A program made the translations under genes and the position numbers. A model generated the notes under the pieces. It made no database searches, was not told where the DNA came from, and worked only from the letters and a program-made list of their open reading frames with translations. Positions 50,765 through 60,392 of a stretch of 64,000 nt of DNA are shown piece by piece. Origin of the DNA: Paenibacillus rhizophilus (GTDB lineage Bacteria > Bacillota > Bacilli > Paenibacillales > Paenibacillaceae); assembly GCF_003854965.1 (NCBI RefSeq), contig NZ_RQPI01000006.1:223911-287910 (forward strand), written 5' to 3'. The first letter of the stretch is position 1, and every line of letters begins with the position of its first letter.

Positions 50765-53700
50765 CTAATTTTTAATTACATTTTGGTAGCTGGCTGTGCC
50801 TCCAAATACATTCAGGCCTAAATATCCGCTGGTGAACGTGGAGTCGTTAACATCGATGACCGGAGTAGACGCGCCGTCGAAGTACACCTTGATATTCGAC
50901 CCGGAGGTCACGATTTTAACATGATACGCCGTGCCGGAAGTAAGGGTTGCCGGAATGTTGGCGAGCACCTGGGTATCAGAGAAGCTGCCGTTCAGTTTAT
51001 AGAACAATCTCAGCGCTCTGATATTGGGATCGATATTGAAAAAATAACCGCTTGAGCCGTCGGCTGTGGCGCGGAAGATTATGGAGCCCGCTCCTCCAGT
51101 CCGGTCCAGCTTGACATCAGCCTCGTAAGTAAAATTGGCGGCGCTGATGCCGGACATGTAATTGCTGTCTTTGTCGAACGTGCCGGAGATTCCGTCGCCC
51201 GTTACCGTCCAAGAGGCTGCCGGCAGGCTGTTCCAGCCAGTCAAATTCGTCGTGAACGCACCTACCTCGACGACTGTCGTTCCTACAATTCCGCCCGCCT
51301 GTGTCGTTGCGGTAATAACAGCCCTGCCCTGTGCAACCGCCGTGACGTCCGCGCTGACGGAATCGGCCTGGGATACCGACGCCACCGCCGGATTGCTTGA
51401 GCTCCACACCAGCGTTTTATTGGTTGCCGAGCGAGGAAGCACATCCGCGTACAGCCGGTAGACGGAGCCTGCGGCCAGTTGAACGCGGGTTTGGTCCATG
51501 ACGACCTTTTGAGGCGTTGAACCGGAGGCGGGCTCGGAACGCCAGACGTTGCCAACCGGATAATAATTGAGCGAGACGATTTTTACATTGCCGCCGGTTG
51601 TATAAAAACTCAGTCCGGTGCGCGCCGAACCGGGGAAAATCATATCGGAGAAGACCGCTTTACCGTCGTTTCCGAATGCCTCGACAGAGGACTGATCGAC
51701 GTAAATATGCATCTTGACCCTATTGCTCTCCAGCGGAAGAACCGTGCTCTGTACGGGATGGAAGTCGGCCGTGAAGCCGCTTGCCCCTGCAGATGTGCGG
51801 TCCACGAACATTTCCGAGGTGCCGGTCTTGTAGCCTACGACTGTCTTCTGGCTGCCTCCCTCCCGCAGGCGGAAGCCGAATTCGGATGCTGAGCTTCCGG
51901 CCGGGAGCTCGAGCACCGCTTCGATCTCGTAAGCCGTGCCCGCGACCGCCGCGAGCGGATTGGCGCTCGAAGGGGTGACGGTAACGTTGCTAAGCGAGGT
52001 TGCCGTGCCCCGGAGCGCGTTCATTTCGGCAACCGGCGTCTCCGTCATCCGGACGCCGGTTCCGGCGATGTTGGTCAGCTTCAGCTCGCGCGGGATAGAC
52101 ATCTGCCCGTTCCAGGGCGAAGTCGGAAAGCTGAAAGGATAGTCCCAGTTCGACATCCAACCGATGGAAATCCGGCGGCCGTCGGCTGCGGGAATACCGT
52201 CAAACGTCATCGCCGCGTACATATCCTTGCCCTTCTCGCTCCGCAGCACGGTTGAATCAGGATTGTCGCTAGAAAAGTTCGTACCGTCAAAGCTGCCGAC
52301 GAAATATTCCATTGCCGAGCCCTGCGTGGCGGCGACTGCGCCGGTGCTAAGCATCAGCACCCACTTCTTGTTGGTCGAACTGCCGTCGACGGGCAGTTGG
52401 AACAAATCCGGACATTCGAGCACGCCGCCGTGAAGTTTTGCTCCGTACCCGAATGTACTGGCGAACGTCCAGCTGAGGAGGTTGGTCGATGTGTAGAAGC
52501 GGATATGGTCTCCGCCCGAGACGACCATGACCCATTTCGAGTGATCCGCATCCCAGACTACCTTAGGGTCGCGGAAATCCCAGCCGCCGTCGGTTCCGCC
52601 GGGATTCTGCACCACGGGATTGCTCGCGTAATCGGTCCAGGTTCGTCCTTTGTCGCTGCTGTATGCGATGCTGATCTTTTGGTTGCCGTTCGGCTTGTCC
52701 GGATTAAATGAAGTATAGTAGGCAATCAGGCCGGAGCCTCCGGGGAATAGACCGGAAGCGTTATTCAAATCCGCTACAGCCCCGCCCGACCAGGCATTCC
52801 CGGCGTCATTCCACGGGATGGCGATAGGAAGGTGCTTCCAGTTGACCAAATCGGTACTCACCGTATGAGCCCACTGCCCGTCCTGCTGATGGAACAAGTG
52901 ATACTCACCCTGGTAATAGACCAGGCCGTTCGGGTCGCTCGTCCGGTTTCTCGTTTCGGTAAAATGGTACTGCGGACGGTACGTCTCGTTATAGTATTGG
53001 CTCAGATCCGTAGCATAGACGTTCTGGAAATAGGCGGTGCCATTGAACGTGTTCAGCCCGATTTGGCCGGATGTATAGGCCGTGTCGGTTGCCGAGATGA
53101 CCGGAGACGCCGAGCCATCAACATAAACCTTAATATTGGAACCGTTTACATTAATTTCAATGTGATACACATGTCCGGAATCTATGCTCATGTTGGCCGT
53201 GGCGATCGTGCTTCCCCCGCTGCGGTTGAAGAGGCGGATACGGTCCAGATTCGGATCGATATTCAGCACATAGCCCCCGCTTGACGCGGATGCGGCCCGA
53301 AAGACAAGGCCCGCCGTGCCAAGCGGCGTTCCGGCATCAACCGAAAGATCACCTTCCAGTACAAAATCGGACAGGCTCGTCGCTGATACGTTAAAAGCGT
53401 CCGTGCTTCCGGCGCTTGTCCCTTTGAAGCCTCCAAGCTGCGGAATCCAGGTCCCGCTTGGAGACGTCCAGCCTTCCAGATTCGTGTTCAGCGTGCTCAT
53501 CAGAATATTTTGAAACACGGCCGAACCGTTATAAACACCCAGACCCGTAAATCCCTGTGTATATGAAGTATCCGTGGCCGAAAGCAGCGGATTGTAACCG
53601 CTCGTGTTTATGAAATCGCTCTGCAAGTATACTTTGATTGATGAGCCTTGCGCCTTGATCCGGACATGATAGACTTTGCCGGGGACAATCTGCGCAGTCG

Positions 53701-54568
53701 CCTGCGCCAGAGTTACGTCTCCCGCCGTCTTATACAGCCTGATGCGGTCAAGGTTAGGATCGATTTGCAGTCCGTAAGCCTGCGATCCGTCCGCATTCGA
53801 GCGGAACAGCAGCGTGCCGAGGGCGTACGCATCGTTAATCAGCACGTCCGATTCATAGGTGAAATTGTCCGAGCTTGTCGCGGAAATGGCCGAAATATTC
53901 TGATTGGAAGCGGCCGTGCCCTTCCAGCCTTGCGATGTAAGATTCCATGTTCCTGAAGTGTTCCAGCCCGTCACATTCGTATTCAGCACATTTACGAACA
54001 CGTTCTGGAAATAGGCGGTGCCATTATAGACATGAAAGCCGGTTAGTCCCGAGCTGTATTTGGAATCGCTTACAGAAAAGGCCTGTGTACCGTCTGCGTA
54101 AACCTTCAGCGAGCTTCCATCGGCAACCACCTTCAAATGATAGGAAGTCCCCTCGCTCATCACCTTGGAAACAGGCGCCGCCACGTCCGTTCCCGTGGCA
54201 TAATCGAACAGACGGATGCGGTCCATGTTGGGGTCTAGGCTCAGCACATAACCTTTGGAACCGTCTGCGCTAGCCCGGAACATCAGCGAAGCCACGCCGT
54301 ATGGCGATGAGGCATCCACTTTTACGTCGGCTTCATATACAAAGTTCGCCCCCACAGCCGCTGTCGACATATTGAAGGCGTTATCCGCTCCGGAACTGAC
54401 CCCTCTCAGTCCGCCTGCATCCTGCGTCCACGTCCCCGATACGGGCAAATACCCGGGAGTGTTGCCGACTAATCCTGCCGCGTGGGCGGTCGAAGAAGTG
54501 TACAGACCGGAAACCCCCAATGCAAGCGCTAACAAAAATGCTGCCCATTTACCTTTCGTCCTTCTCAT
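50765..54568 (-). CDS. Secreted multimodular GH32 fructanase (levanase-like) with four CBM66-like modules
   Basis: 1267 residues. A signal peptide (about 1-31, cleavage near STAHA-AG) is followed by three repeats of about 160 residues (about 33-193, 197-357 and 362-520). The GH32 five-blade propeller and C-terminal beta-sandwich span about 528-1015, a Big_2-like Ig domain about 1018-1104, and a fourth copy of the repeat 1105-1267. The repeats share SGTW, FRA-ADGS-GY, DPN-DRIRL and IKVY motifs with the C-terminal CBM66 of B. subtilis SacC, which binds terminal fructose of levan. Catalytic residues are present: Asp 545 in TSDPNG, Asp 667 in FRDPKV and Glu 718 in LECPDLF. Three binding modules before the catalytic domain and one after are unusual. 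The likely product is fructose from levan or inulin; endo versus exo mode cannot be told. Confidence 0.93.
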   Translation of the reverse strand: MRRTKGKWAAFLLALALGVSGLYTSSTAHAAGLVGNTPGYLPVSGTWTQDAGGLRGVSSGADNAFNMSTAAVGANFVYEADVKVDASSPYGVASLMFRASADGSKGYVLSLDPNMDRIRLFDYATGTDVAAPVSKVMSEGTSYHLKVVADGSSLKVYADGTQAFSVSDSKYSSGLTGFHVYNGTAYFQNVFVNVLNTNVTGWNTSGTWNLTSQGWKGTAASNQNISAISATSSDNFTYESDVLINDAYALGTLLFRSNADGSQAYGLQIDPNLDRIRLYKTAGDVTLAQATAQIVPGKVYHVRIKAQGSSIKVYLQSDFINTSGYNPLLSATDTSYTQGFTGLGVYNGSAVFQNILMSTLNTNLEGWTSPSGTWIPQLGGFKGTSAGSTDAFNVSATSLSDFVLEGDLSVDAGTPLGTAGLVFRAASASSGGYVLNIDPNLDRIRLFNRSGGSTIATANMSIDSGHVYHIEINVNGSNIKVYVDGSASPVISATDTAYTSGQIGLNTFNGTAYFQNVYATDLSQYYNETYRPQYHFTETRNRTSDPNGLVYYQGEYHLFHQQDGQWAHTVSTDLVNWKHLPIAIPWNDAGNAWSGGAVADLNNASGLFPGGSGLIAYYTSFNPDKPNGNQKISIAYSSDKGRTWTDYASNPVVQNPGGTDGGWDFRDPKVVWDADHSKWVMVVSGGDHIRFYTSTNLLSWTFASTFGYGAKLHGGVLECPDLFQLPVDGSSTNKKWVLMLSTGAVAATQGSAMEYFVGSFDGTNFSSDNPDSTVLRSEKGKDMYAAMTFDGIPAADGRRISIGWMSNWDYPFSFPTSPWNGQMSIPRELKLTNIAGTGVRMTETPVAEMNALRGTATSLSNVTVTPSSANPLAAVAGTAYEIEAVLELPAGSSASEFGFRLREGGSQKTVVGYKTGTSEMFVDRTSAGASGFTADFHPVQSTVLPLESNRVKMHIYVDQSSVEAFGNDGKAVFSDMIFPGSARTGLSFYTTGGNVKIVSLNYYPVGNVWRSEPASGSTPQKVVMDQTRVQLAAGSVYRLYADVLPRSATNKTLVWSSSNPAVASVSQADSVSADVTAVAQGRAVITATTQAGGIVGTTVVEVGAFTTNLTGWNSLPAASWTVTGDGISGTFDKDSNYMSGISAANFTYEADVKLDRTGGAGSIIFRATADGSSGYFFNIDPNIRALRLFYKLNGSFSDTQVLANIPATLTSGTAYHVKIVTSGSNIKVYFDGASTPVIDVNDSTFTSGYLGLNVFGGTASYQNVIKN

Positions 54569-54592
54569 ACATTCGCTCCTTTAACTCAAATG

Positions 54593-54626
54593 AGCAAGAC
54601 CGGGCGGATTGCCGCCGCGGTCTTGC
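54593..54626 (-). promoter_or_regulatory. Hairpin between the permease and large GH32 genes
   Basis: GCAAGACCG and CGGTCTTGC with an inner GGCGG/CCGCC stem lie just upstream of the GH32 ribosome site. It has no T run, so it is more likely a processing or stability element than a terminator. The 215 bases between the genes hold no other supported feature. Confidence 0.45.
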
Positions 54627-54783
54627 ATTATTGCAACGAGGACATGCCCTTGGCAATCCTCAGTCTTGCCGATATGGATCGAGTTGCCTCGAATTGGACG
54701 GTCCGTCAGAAGGCTTGCGCCAGTTCATTCCGGTACCGGCTGATCCTTTTAAGTCCGGCCAACTCCCCGGTTGAAGCTTTTGG

Positions 54784-55623
54784 TCAGCCTTTTACACCCG
54801 ACATGGTAATCCCCTGAATGTAATAACGCTGGAGGAACAGGAACAGAATCAGAATGGGAACGGTTGAAATTGTGCTCGCCGCCAGAATCTTCGACCAGTC
54901 CGTACCCTCCGCCGAAGAGAATGCGGCAATGGCGACCTGGATCATCTGCTTCTTGTCGTCGTTGATGACGATCAGCGGCCATAAATAGGAGTCCCAGTTG
55001 CCGAGAAAGGTCATAAGACCCAGCGTGATCATCGGAGGTACGGCCGCGGGCAGTACAATCCGGGCAAAGGTGCGCGTCATAGTTGCGCCGTCGATTTTGG
55101 CCGCCTCCAGAATTTCATCCGGAACCTCGGCGAAGAACTGCCGGAGCAGGAAAATGCCGAACACGGACAGCATCGAGGGAATAATCAGCGCTTTGTACGA
55201 ATCAAGCCAACCGAAATTGTGCATGAGCAAATAGTTGGGAACCAATGTCACTTCACCGGGAATAATCATGGCGGACATGAACAGGGCGAATACGATCGCC
55301 TTGCCCCGGAAACGCAGCTTGGCAAAAGCGAACGCGGCCATAGAGTTGATCAGCAGCACGAGCACCGTGACAATGGAAGCGACGAATAGCGTGTTGCCGA
55401 TATACGTGAGGAACGGATTCCGCTCGTTAAAGATGACATCTTTGAAGTTCTGCAGAGTCGGCTGCACCGGCACGAACAAATGGATATTAAAGCTGTTCGA
55501 GTATTTGAACAATTCCGCATAGGGACGGGACGCCCCCGAGATCATCCAGATAATCGGAATGATGGACACGATGGCGATGATGATCATGATTGTATATTTA
55601 GCAAAGCTTGCAAAACGGTTCAT
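54784..55623 (-). CDS. Carbohydrate ABC transporter permease (MalG-type)
   Basis: 279 residues with six transmembrane segments and the EAA loop EILEAAKIDGATMTRTFARIVLP in the cytosolic face near the middle. It is the second permease of a CUT1-type sugar importer. It follows the MalF-type gene by 11 bases. No ATPase gene lies in the locus, so a shared MsmX-like ATPase elsewhere in the genome is expected. With GH32 enzymes either side, the substrate is probably short fructo-oligosaccharides. Confidence 0.93.
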   Translation of the reverse strand: MNRFASFAKYTIMIIIAIVSIIPIIWMISGASRPYAELFKYSNSFNIHLFVPVQPTLQNFKDVIFNERNPFLTYIGNTLFVASIVTVLVLLINSMAAFAFAKLRFRGKAIVFALFMSAMIIPGEVTLVPNYLLMHNFGWLDSYKALIIPSMLSVFGIFLLRQFFAEVPDEILEAAKIDGATMTRTFARIVLPAAVPPMITLGLMTFLGNWDSYLWPLIVINDDKKQMIQVAIAAFSSAEGTDWSKILAASTISTVPILILFLFLQRYYIQGITMSGVKG

Positions 55624-55634
55624 AGCTATCCCTC

Positions 55635-56567
55635 CTAGTAATCCTGATTCCGGAACAGTCTCATCTGCACAAGCGAAATGGCGAGCACGATCGCGAACAG
55701 AATAAACGCCGCCGCCGTTCCGTATCCCATTTGCATTTGCTTGAATGCCATTTGATAAATATAGAAGACTGCGGTTTCGGTCGCTCCGTTGGGCCCCCCG
55801 TTGGTAAGAACGAACACCAGACCGGAAATCTTGATGGCATCAATCGTCGTGATGATGACAACAAAAGCTGTGGTGCGGTTAAGCATAGGAAGCGTAATCC
55901 GGAAGAACTGCTGGATTTTGCTTGCGCCGTCGACTTTAGCCGCTTCGTATAAATCCTGGGGAATATTGTTCAGCCCCGCGAGAAAAATGATCATGAAAAA
56001 TCCGACGGCCTTCCACATGCCGAGCATAATGACCCCGTTCATCGCCGTGTCCGGATTGGACAGGAAGTTTGTAGTCGGCAAATGCAAGAGCTCGAGGAAA
56101 TTATTCAGCAGGCCATATTCCTTGTTGTAAATCAGCTTGAAGACCGTCGCGGCCACCGCCGTTGAAATGACGACCGGAATGAAGTAGAGCGTCCGGAACA
56201 GTCCGGTCGCGACCACCTTTTTCTGAATCAGCAGCGCCATACCGAGCGAAATGCATGTCTGAATCGGGATGACGATGATTGCGAAATAGAACGAATGCCC
56301 GAGGCTGGCAAGGAAAGAATGATCCGTCATCAGCGATTTGTAGTTGTCCAGTCCGACAAAACTTTTGGTGCCGCCGACCAGATTATAATTTTGAAAGCTG
56401 ATAATGAACGCCTGCAGCATCGGATAGAAGACAAAGATAAGCAGGAGGGCGAACGAAGGAAGTACAAACCACCATGCCGTCATCTCTTCGCCTCTCAAAA
56501 AGGAGTTACGGTTCTTTTTCGGTAAGATATTTGCCGCGGGTTTAGCGGTTGTTGTAGGGCTTGCCAT
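55635..56567 (-). CDS. Carbohydrate ABC transporter permease (MalF-type)
   Basis: 310 residues with six transmembrane segments and the EAA motif DLYEAAKVDGASKIQQFFRITLP. The first helix starts after a polar N-terminus (about 30 residues). It forms a heterodimer with the adjacent MalG-type permease. GGAGATGAGG precedes the ATG. It follows the GH32 lipoprotein gene by 111 bases on the same strand. Confidence 0.93.
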   Translation of the reverse strand: MASPTTTAKPAANILPKKNRNSFLRGEEMTAWWFVLPSFALLLIFVFYPMLQAFIISFQNYNLVGGTKSFVGLDNYKSLMTDHSFLASLGHSFYFAIIVIPIQTCISLGMALLIQKKVVATGLFRTLYFIPVVISTAVAATVFKLIYNKEYGLLNNFLELLHLPTTNFLSNPDTAMNGVIMLGMWKAVGFFMIIFLAGLNNIPQDLYEAAKVDGASKIQQFFRITLPMLNRTTAFVVIITTIDAIKISGLVFVLTNGGPNGATETAVFYIYQMAFKQMQMGYGTAAAFILFAIVLAISLVQMRLFRNQDY

Positions 56568-56678
56568 ATGTTACCTCATCTCCAATCCTTCCGCCGCTCC
56601 GGGACGCAGCCCCCGGCTTGCAAGGAAGCTCCCGTGCGGCGGATATTTTTATTGACTCAAACAATTTTCATGGGCAGG

Positions 56679-58547
56679 CTACGGCTTGTAAACGAACGCG
56701 CTCAACACGGAGAAGACTTTGCCGTCCTGCGTACGCGCCTTGATTTCCGCCTGGCCCTCCTTGACTCCCTTGATGACGGCTGACGTTCCTCCGTCGCTCA
56801 CAACCTTAGCGACCGTCTCGTCGGATGATTCCCAGACCAGCTTCTGTGGCGCGGAATACGGGAGCACCGCCGCCATCGCCTGCGCGCTGCCTCCGACCGG
56901 CACATCCAGGCTGCTCTTGTTCAGCACGACCCTCAGCGGGGTTATACCATCCGGCGCTTCGTCCCGCCAAACGGACTTCATCGGATAGAGCGTTGCGCTT
57001 TCCAGCTTAACGCTGCCTTTGGAGAGAACCAGCTCGAGGCCGCTGCTCGTGGCGCTCGGGAAAATAATGCTGGAGATTACCGCGGTGCCATCTCCCGAGA
57101 ACACTTCCAGCGTGGATTCATCCACGTAGAGGCGCAGCTTGACGGTCCCGTTCTCCGGCTTCAGCGGCGCTTCAACCTTCTCGGCAAAGTCCGGCTCGAA
57201 CGAACTCTCCCCCGATTTGGTTCGGTCGACCGTTAAGGTGGAAGATGCGGCGTTGTAAGAAATGACCGTCTCCTGACCGCTTCCCTTTCTTACCTTAATG
57301 CTGAATTCCGCCCCGTCTCCGACAATGAAAGCCGTATCCAACTCATAGGATGTGCCCAGCAGCGAGGAGAAGGGGTTTAAGCCCGGCTTCAGCTCCTGTG
57401 CCGGTATCTCCGCCGGCTTGCCGCGCAGAGCTTCCAGTTCCTTGACCGGCTGCTGCGCAAGCCGCAGTCCTTCACCCGGAACTTCTTTAAGCGTCAGCAC
57501 GCGAGGCACGGACATACTGCCCTTCCAGGGGTCTGTCGGCATATTAAAGGGATAGCGCCAATTGGACATCCAGCCTGTATAAATCCTCCGGCCGTCGCTT
57601 TCGGGAATGTCGGAATAAGAGACGGCGGCGTAGAAATCCTTTCCGTAATCGGTCCAGAGCACCTTGGAAGGATCATTTTCATTCGTGAAGGTCTTGCCGT
57701 CGAAAGATCCGACGAAATACTGTGCGGTGGAGCCTTTGGTAGCCGCATTGTTGCCGATGCTCACGGCCAGCACCCACTTCTTATCCTTCGTGCCTTCAAC
57801 CGGAAGCTCGAACAGGTCCGGACATTCCCAGACCGCGGCGTGAGAACCTTGATCCGCTCCGAATTCGCTGGTCATTTCCCATTTTTTCAGATCGGGCGAG
57901 GAATAGAACCTGACTTTGTTATCCACAGAGACGACCATCGTCCAAGATTTGGACGGTTCATACCAGAACACCTTAGGATCCCTGAAATCCTTAAGTCCGG
58001 GATTCGGGATGACGGGATTCCCTTCATACTTGGTCCACGTCCGCCCTTTGTCGGCGCTGTAGGCGATGCTCTGCGACTGCTGGCCGCCCTTGAAATGCGT
58101 GAATATCGCTACGAGACCCGGCTTGCCGTCAAAAAAACCGCTAGTATCTTTCCAATCCACCACCGCGCTGCCCGACCAAATCTCTCCGAGCGAATCGCGC
58201 AGCAGCGCCACCGGCAGATGCTGCCAATGAATGAGATCCGTGCTGACCGCATGCCCCCACTGTCCGCTGTTCTGATAGAACTGGTGATACTCCCCCTCGA
58301 AAAAGACCATCCCGTTCGGGTCGCTCATATTGCCCGTTTCAGGGGACAAATGATATTGCGGCCGATACAGCTCGGTGTAATAATTCGGGTCCTTGCTGAA
58401 GGTGAAAGGCGCCGGCGTCACTTCATTTGGCGTACTTTCTCCTTCCGCCTCTCCGCCTTTGGACGGGCCTCCCTTTTCGCAGCCCGACACCGCCATAACT
58501 AGCGCCAGAGCCATCAGGCATAACAGCTTTTTTGTTTTTCCGCTCAT
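56679..58547 (-). CDS. GH32 lipoprotein fructanase with a Big_2-like domain
   Basis: 622 residues from ATG 58545-58547 (AGGAG upstream); a longer open frame upstream is not supported. A lipoprotein signal (LALVMAVSGCEKG, lipid-modified Cys about 23) and a short linker lead to the GH32 domain. Catalytic residues are Asp 76 in MSDPNGM, the Asp of DFRDPKVF and the Glu of ECPDLF. A GH32 beta-sandwich and a C-terminal Big_2-type domain (about 535-622) follow; unlike the other fructanase it has no CBM66-like module. It should sit on the outer membrane face, positioned to cut fructan fragments just before uptake by the adjacent permeases. An inverted repeat lies upstream. Confidence 0.93.
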   Translation of the reverse strand: MSGKTKKLLCLMALALVMAVSGCEKGGPSKGGEAEGESTPNEVTPAPFTFSKDPNYYTELYRPQYHLSPETGNMSDPNGMVFFEGEYHQFYQNSGQWGHAVSTDLIHWQHLPVALLRDSLGEIWSGSAVVDWKDTSGFFDGKPGLVAIFTHFKGGQQSQSIAYSADKGRTWTKYEGNPVIPNPGLKDFRDPKVFWYEPSKSWTMVVSVDNKVRFYSSPDLKKWEMTSEFGADQGSHAAVWECPDLFELPVEGTKDKKWVLAVSIGNNAATKGSTAQYFVGSFDGKTFTNENDPSKVLWTDYGKDFYAAVSYSDIPESDGRRIYTGWMSNWRYPFNMPTDPWKGSMSVPRVLTLKEVPGEGLRLAQQPVKELEALRGKPAEIPAQELKPGLNPFSSLLGTSYELDTAFIVGDGAEFSIKVRKGSGQETVISYNAASSTLTVDRTKSGESSFEPDFAEKVEAPLKPENGTVKLRLYVDESTLEVFSGDGTAVISSIIFPSATSSGLELVLSKGSVKLESATLYPMKSVWRDEAPDGITPLRVVLNKSSLDVPVGGSAQAMAAVLPYSAPQKLVWESSDETVAKVVSDGGTSAVIKGVKEGQAEIKARTQDGKVFSVLSAFVYKP

Positions 58548-58601
58548 GCCGTCTACTCCTATCCTTGGGTTCAAAATATAAGATTCTTCCCTTGTGATAT
58601 C

Positions 58602-58649
58602 ATTGTAGACGACCGGCCGGCTTAAAAATTTCAATATCATTGGATATTG
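58602..58649 (-). promoter_or_regulatory. Inverted repeat and -10-like element upstream of the GH32 lipoprotein gene
   Basis: CAATATC-ATTG-GATATTG (58632-58649) is a perfect 7-4-7 inverted repeat. It lies about 40 bases upstream of the start predicted by a TACAAT -10-like hexamer (58602-58607, minus), with no good -35 at the normal spacing. That geometry fits an activator site, plausibly for the AraC-type regulator encoded just upstream, but this is inferred. Confidence 0.45.
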
Positions 58650-58681
58650 ACTTGCAATTTTTTGACCCGCTTGTGGACAGC

Positions 58682-58727
58682 AAAAAACCGCACCCAAAGC
58701 GGTTCACCCGCCAAGGTACGGTTTTTG
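58682..58727 (-). terminator. Terminator after the response regulator gene
   Basis: On the minus strand AAAACCGTACC pairs with GGGTGCGGTTTT, followed by TTTTTTG. It separates the regulator from the GH32 lipoprotein gene. Confidence 0.85.
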
Positions 58728-58770
58728 ATTAAATGACAGCGGCAGTATGTCGGCTAACGCGAAGAGCGCG

Positions 58771-60387
58771 TCACCGTGCGTTCTGCAAATAGTCTTCCCT
58801 GTATTCCTTCGGGCTTTTGCCGCACGCCTTCTTGAAGACGGTGCTGAAATAACTGGAGCTGGAGTAGCCGACAAGCATCGCGATATCGGTAAGCTTCAGC
58901 TCGTTCTCCTTCAGGAGCTGCTGGGCTTTTGCGATGCGCAGACCCGTGACATAATCGCTGAAGGTGACTCCCACATGCTGCTTGAACAGGCCCGAGAGAT
59001 ACGTCTCGTTCAAGTGGAACATATCCGCCAAGGAGGATAGATTCAGCTCGTAACAGAAGTTCTCCTCCACATATTGACGGACCGCCTCCACGATATGCTG
59101 GCCGCTGGAAAAACGTGTCTTCTTGACCTCTTCCATTACAAGGCCGGCCAGCTCGTCGATCTGCCCCATAATGCCTTCCCTGGATTGATAATCCGATATG
59201 GTCATCTGGCAGTTCCATAAATGCTTTTGCAGTGAAGAGTCGCCCAGCTCGAACTTCTTCGCCACCGAACTGAACAGCAGCAGCAGCCGGAGCGCCAGAA
59301 AGGTGAAGGCGAATACCGGCGTATCCCGGTCGGCGGAAAAGACGGCTTGCAGTTGTCTTCGGAACGCCGGCATATCGAGGTTCTCGATCGCCTGCACCAG
59401 CTTGCGCTCCGTCTCGGGCGTAAAAGCGTTCGTCAGCTCCAGCAGCCCGGTCTGTCCGCTGTCTTTTTGTTCATGCACGGTGCTCCGGCTCCAGGCCAGC
59501 ATACAGGAGGCATAGCCGTTCTTCAAGGCGTCCCAACCCTCCGCCTTCTCCCCGATTCCCGCCACACTGTCCACATTCAGATATTCGGCGATATTCCGTT
59601 TTAATTCGGCGACGAAGTTCTCCGCGCTGTTCTCCGGCACCCCGTCCTTCATCACGATTAGAAAATACATCATGGAGGAATGCGCAATTTCCGGAAACGG
59701 ATAGACGCCATCCCGGCGCGAAGCCGTCTCCCTACACAGCATTTGGAAGGCCAGATTCATAAGATCCCTGCGTTCCCGGGTAACGCCCAGCCTGTCCGGC
59801 GGAATCCGCATCTCCACCGCGGCGAAGCGGGCTTTAAAGCCGTCCGCAGCCAGAGGGGCGAGCTGCAGCTGCTGCAGCCGTTCCTTCACGGCGGAAAGAC
59901 TGTACCATTCGTCTTTGACCAGCTGCAATAAGTAATGCTCCTGCAGCATCTGAAGCTGCTCATTCTTCTGATGACGCTCCAGCTCCGAATCGCGAAGCCT
60001 TTCCTGCTCCGCGCGAATGTCGGTGGCGATTCTGCCTAGCATTTCGGTCAGTTCGCCGCGTGCGACGGGCTTCAGCAGATAGTCTTTAACGCCCAACTGG
60101 ATAGCCGCTTTCAAGTATTCGAAGTCCGAATAACCCGACAGCACAGCCGTGCGCAGTCCCGGATACCGTTCCTTACAGATCGTGATGAGCTCGATGCCGT
60201 TCATTTTCGGCATTCGGATATCGGAGATGAGAAGATGGGGCAGCGGCCCTTCTTCCAGCAGCTGCAGCGCTTCTCCGCCGCCGGATGCTTCATATGCAAT
60301 CCGAAAACCGGCTTCCTCCCAGTTAATCTTGGCTTTGATGCTGTCGCGGATGCCCTTTTCGTCATCGACCAGCATAATCGTATACAT
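58771..60387 (-). CDS. AraC-type response regulator (YesN-like)
   Basis: 538 residues. An N-terminal receiver domain has VDDE at 7-10 and phospho-Asp 56 in ISDIRMPKMNG. A middle region of about 300 residues follows, with a coiled-coil segment near 130-160. The C-terminal AraC-family DNA-binding domain (about 438-538) has two HTH segments, including NLSSLADMFHLNETYLSGLFKQH and LTDIAMLVGYSSSSYFSTVFKK. It belongs to the YesN type, paired with the YesM-type kinase upstream, whose stop is 5 bases before this ATG. It is the likely activator of the fructan genes. Confidence 0.93.
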   Translation of the reverse strand: MYTIMLVDDEKGIRDSIKAKINWEEAGFRIAYEASGGGEALQLLEEGPLPHLLISDIRMPKMNGIELITICKERYPGLRTAVLSGYSDFEYLKAAIQLGVKDYLLKPVARGELTEMLGRIATDIRAEQERLRDSELERHQKNEQLQMLQEHYLLQLVKDEWYSLSAVKERLQQLQLAPLAADGFKARFAAVEMRIPPDRLGVTRERRDLMNLAFQMLCRETASRRDGVYPFPEIAHSSMMYFLIVMKDGVPENSAENFVAELKRNIAEYLNVDSVAGIGEKAEGWDALKNGYASCMLAWSRSTVHEQKDSGQTGLLELTNAFTPETERKLVQAIENLDMPAFRRQLQAVFSADRDTPVFAFTFLALRLLLLFSSVAKKFELGDSSLQKHLWNCQMTISDYQSREGIMGQIDELAGLVMEEVKKTRFSSGQHIVEAVRQYVEENFCYELNLSSLADMFHLNETYLSGLFKQHVGVTFSDYVTGLRIAKAQQLLKENELKLTDIAMLVGYSSSSYFSTVFKKACGKSPKEYREDYLQNAR

Positions 60388-60392
60388 TGCAT

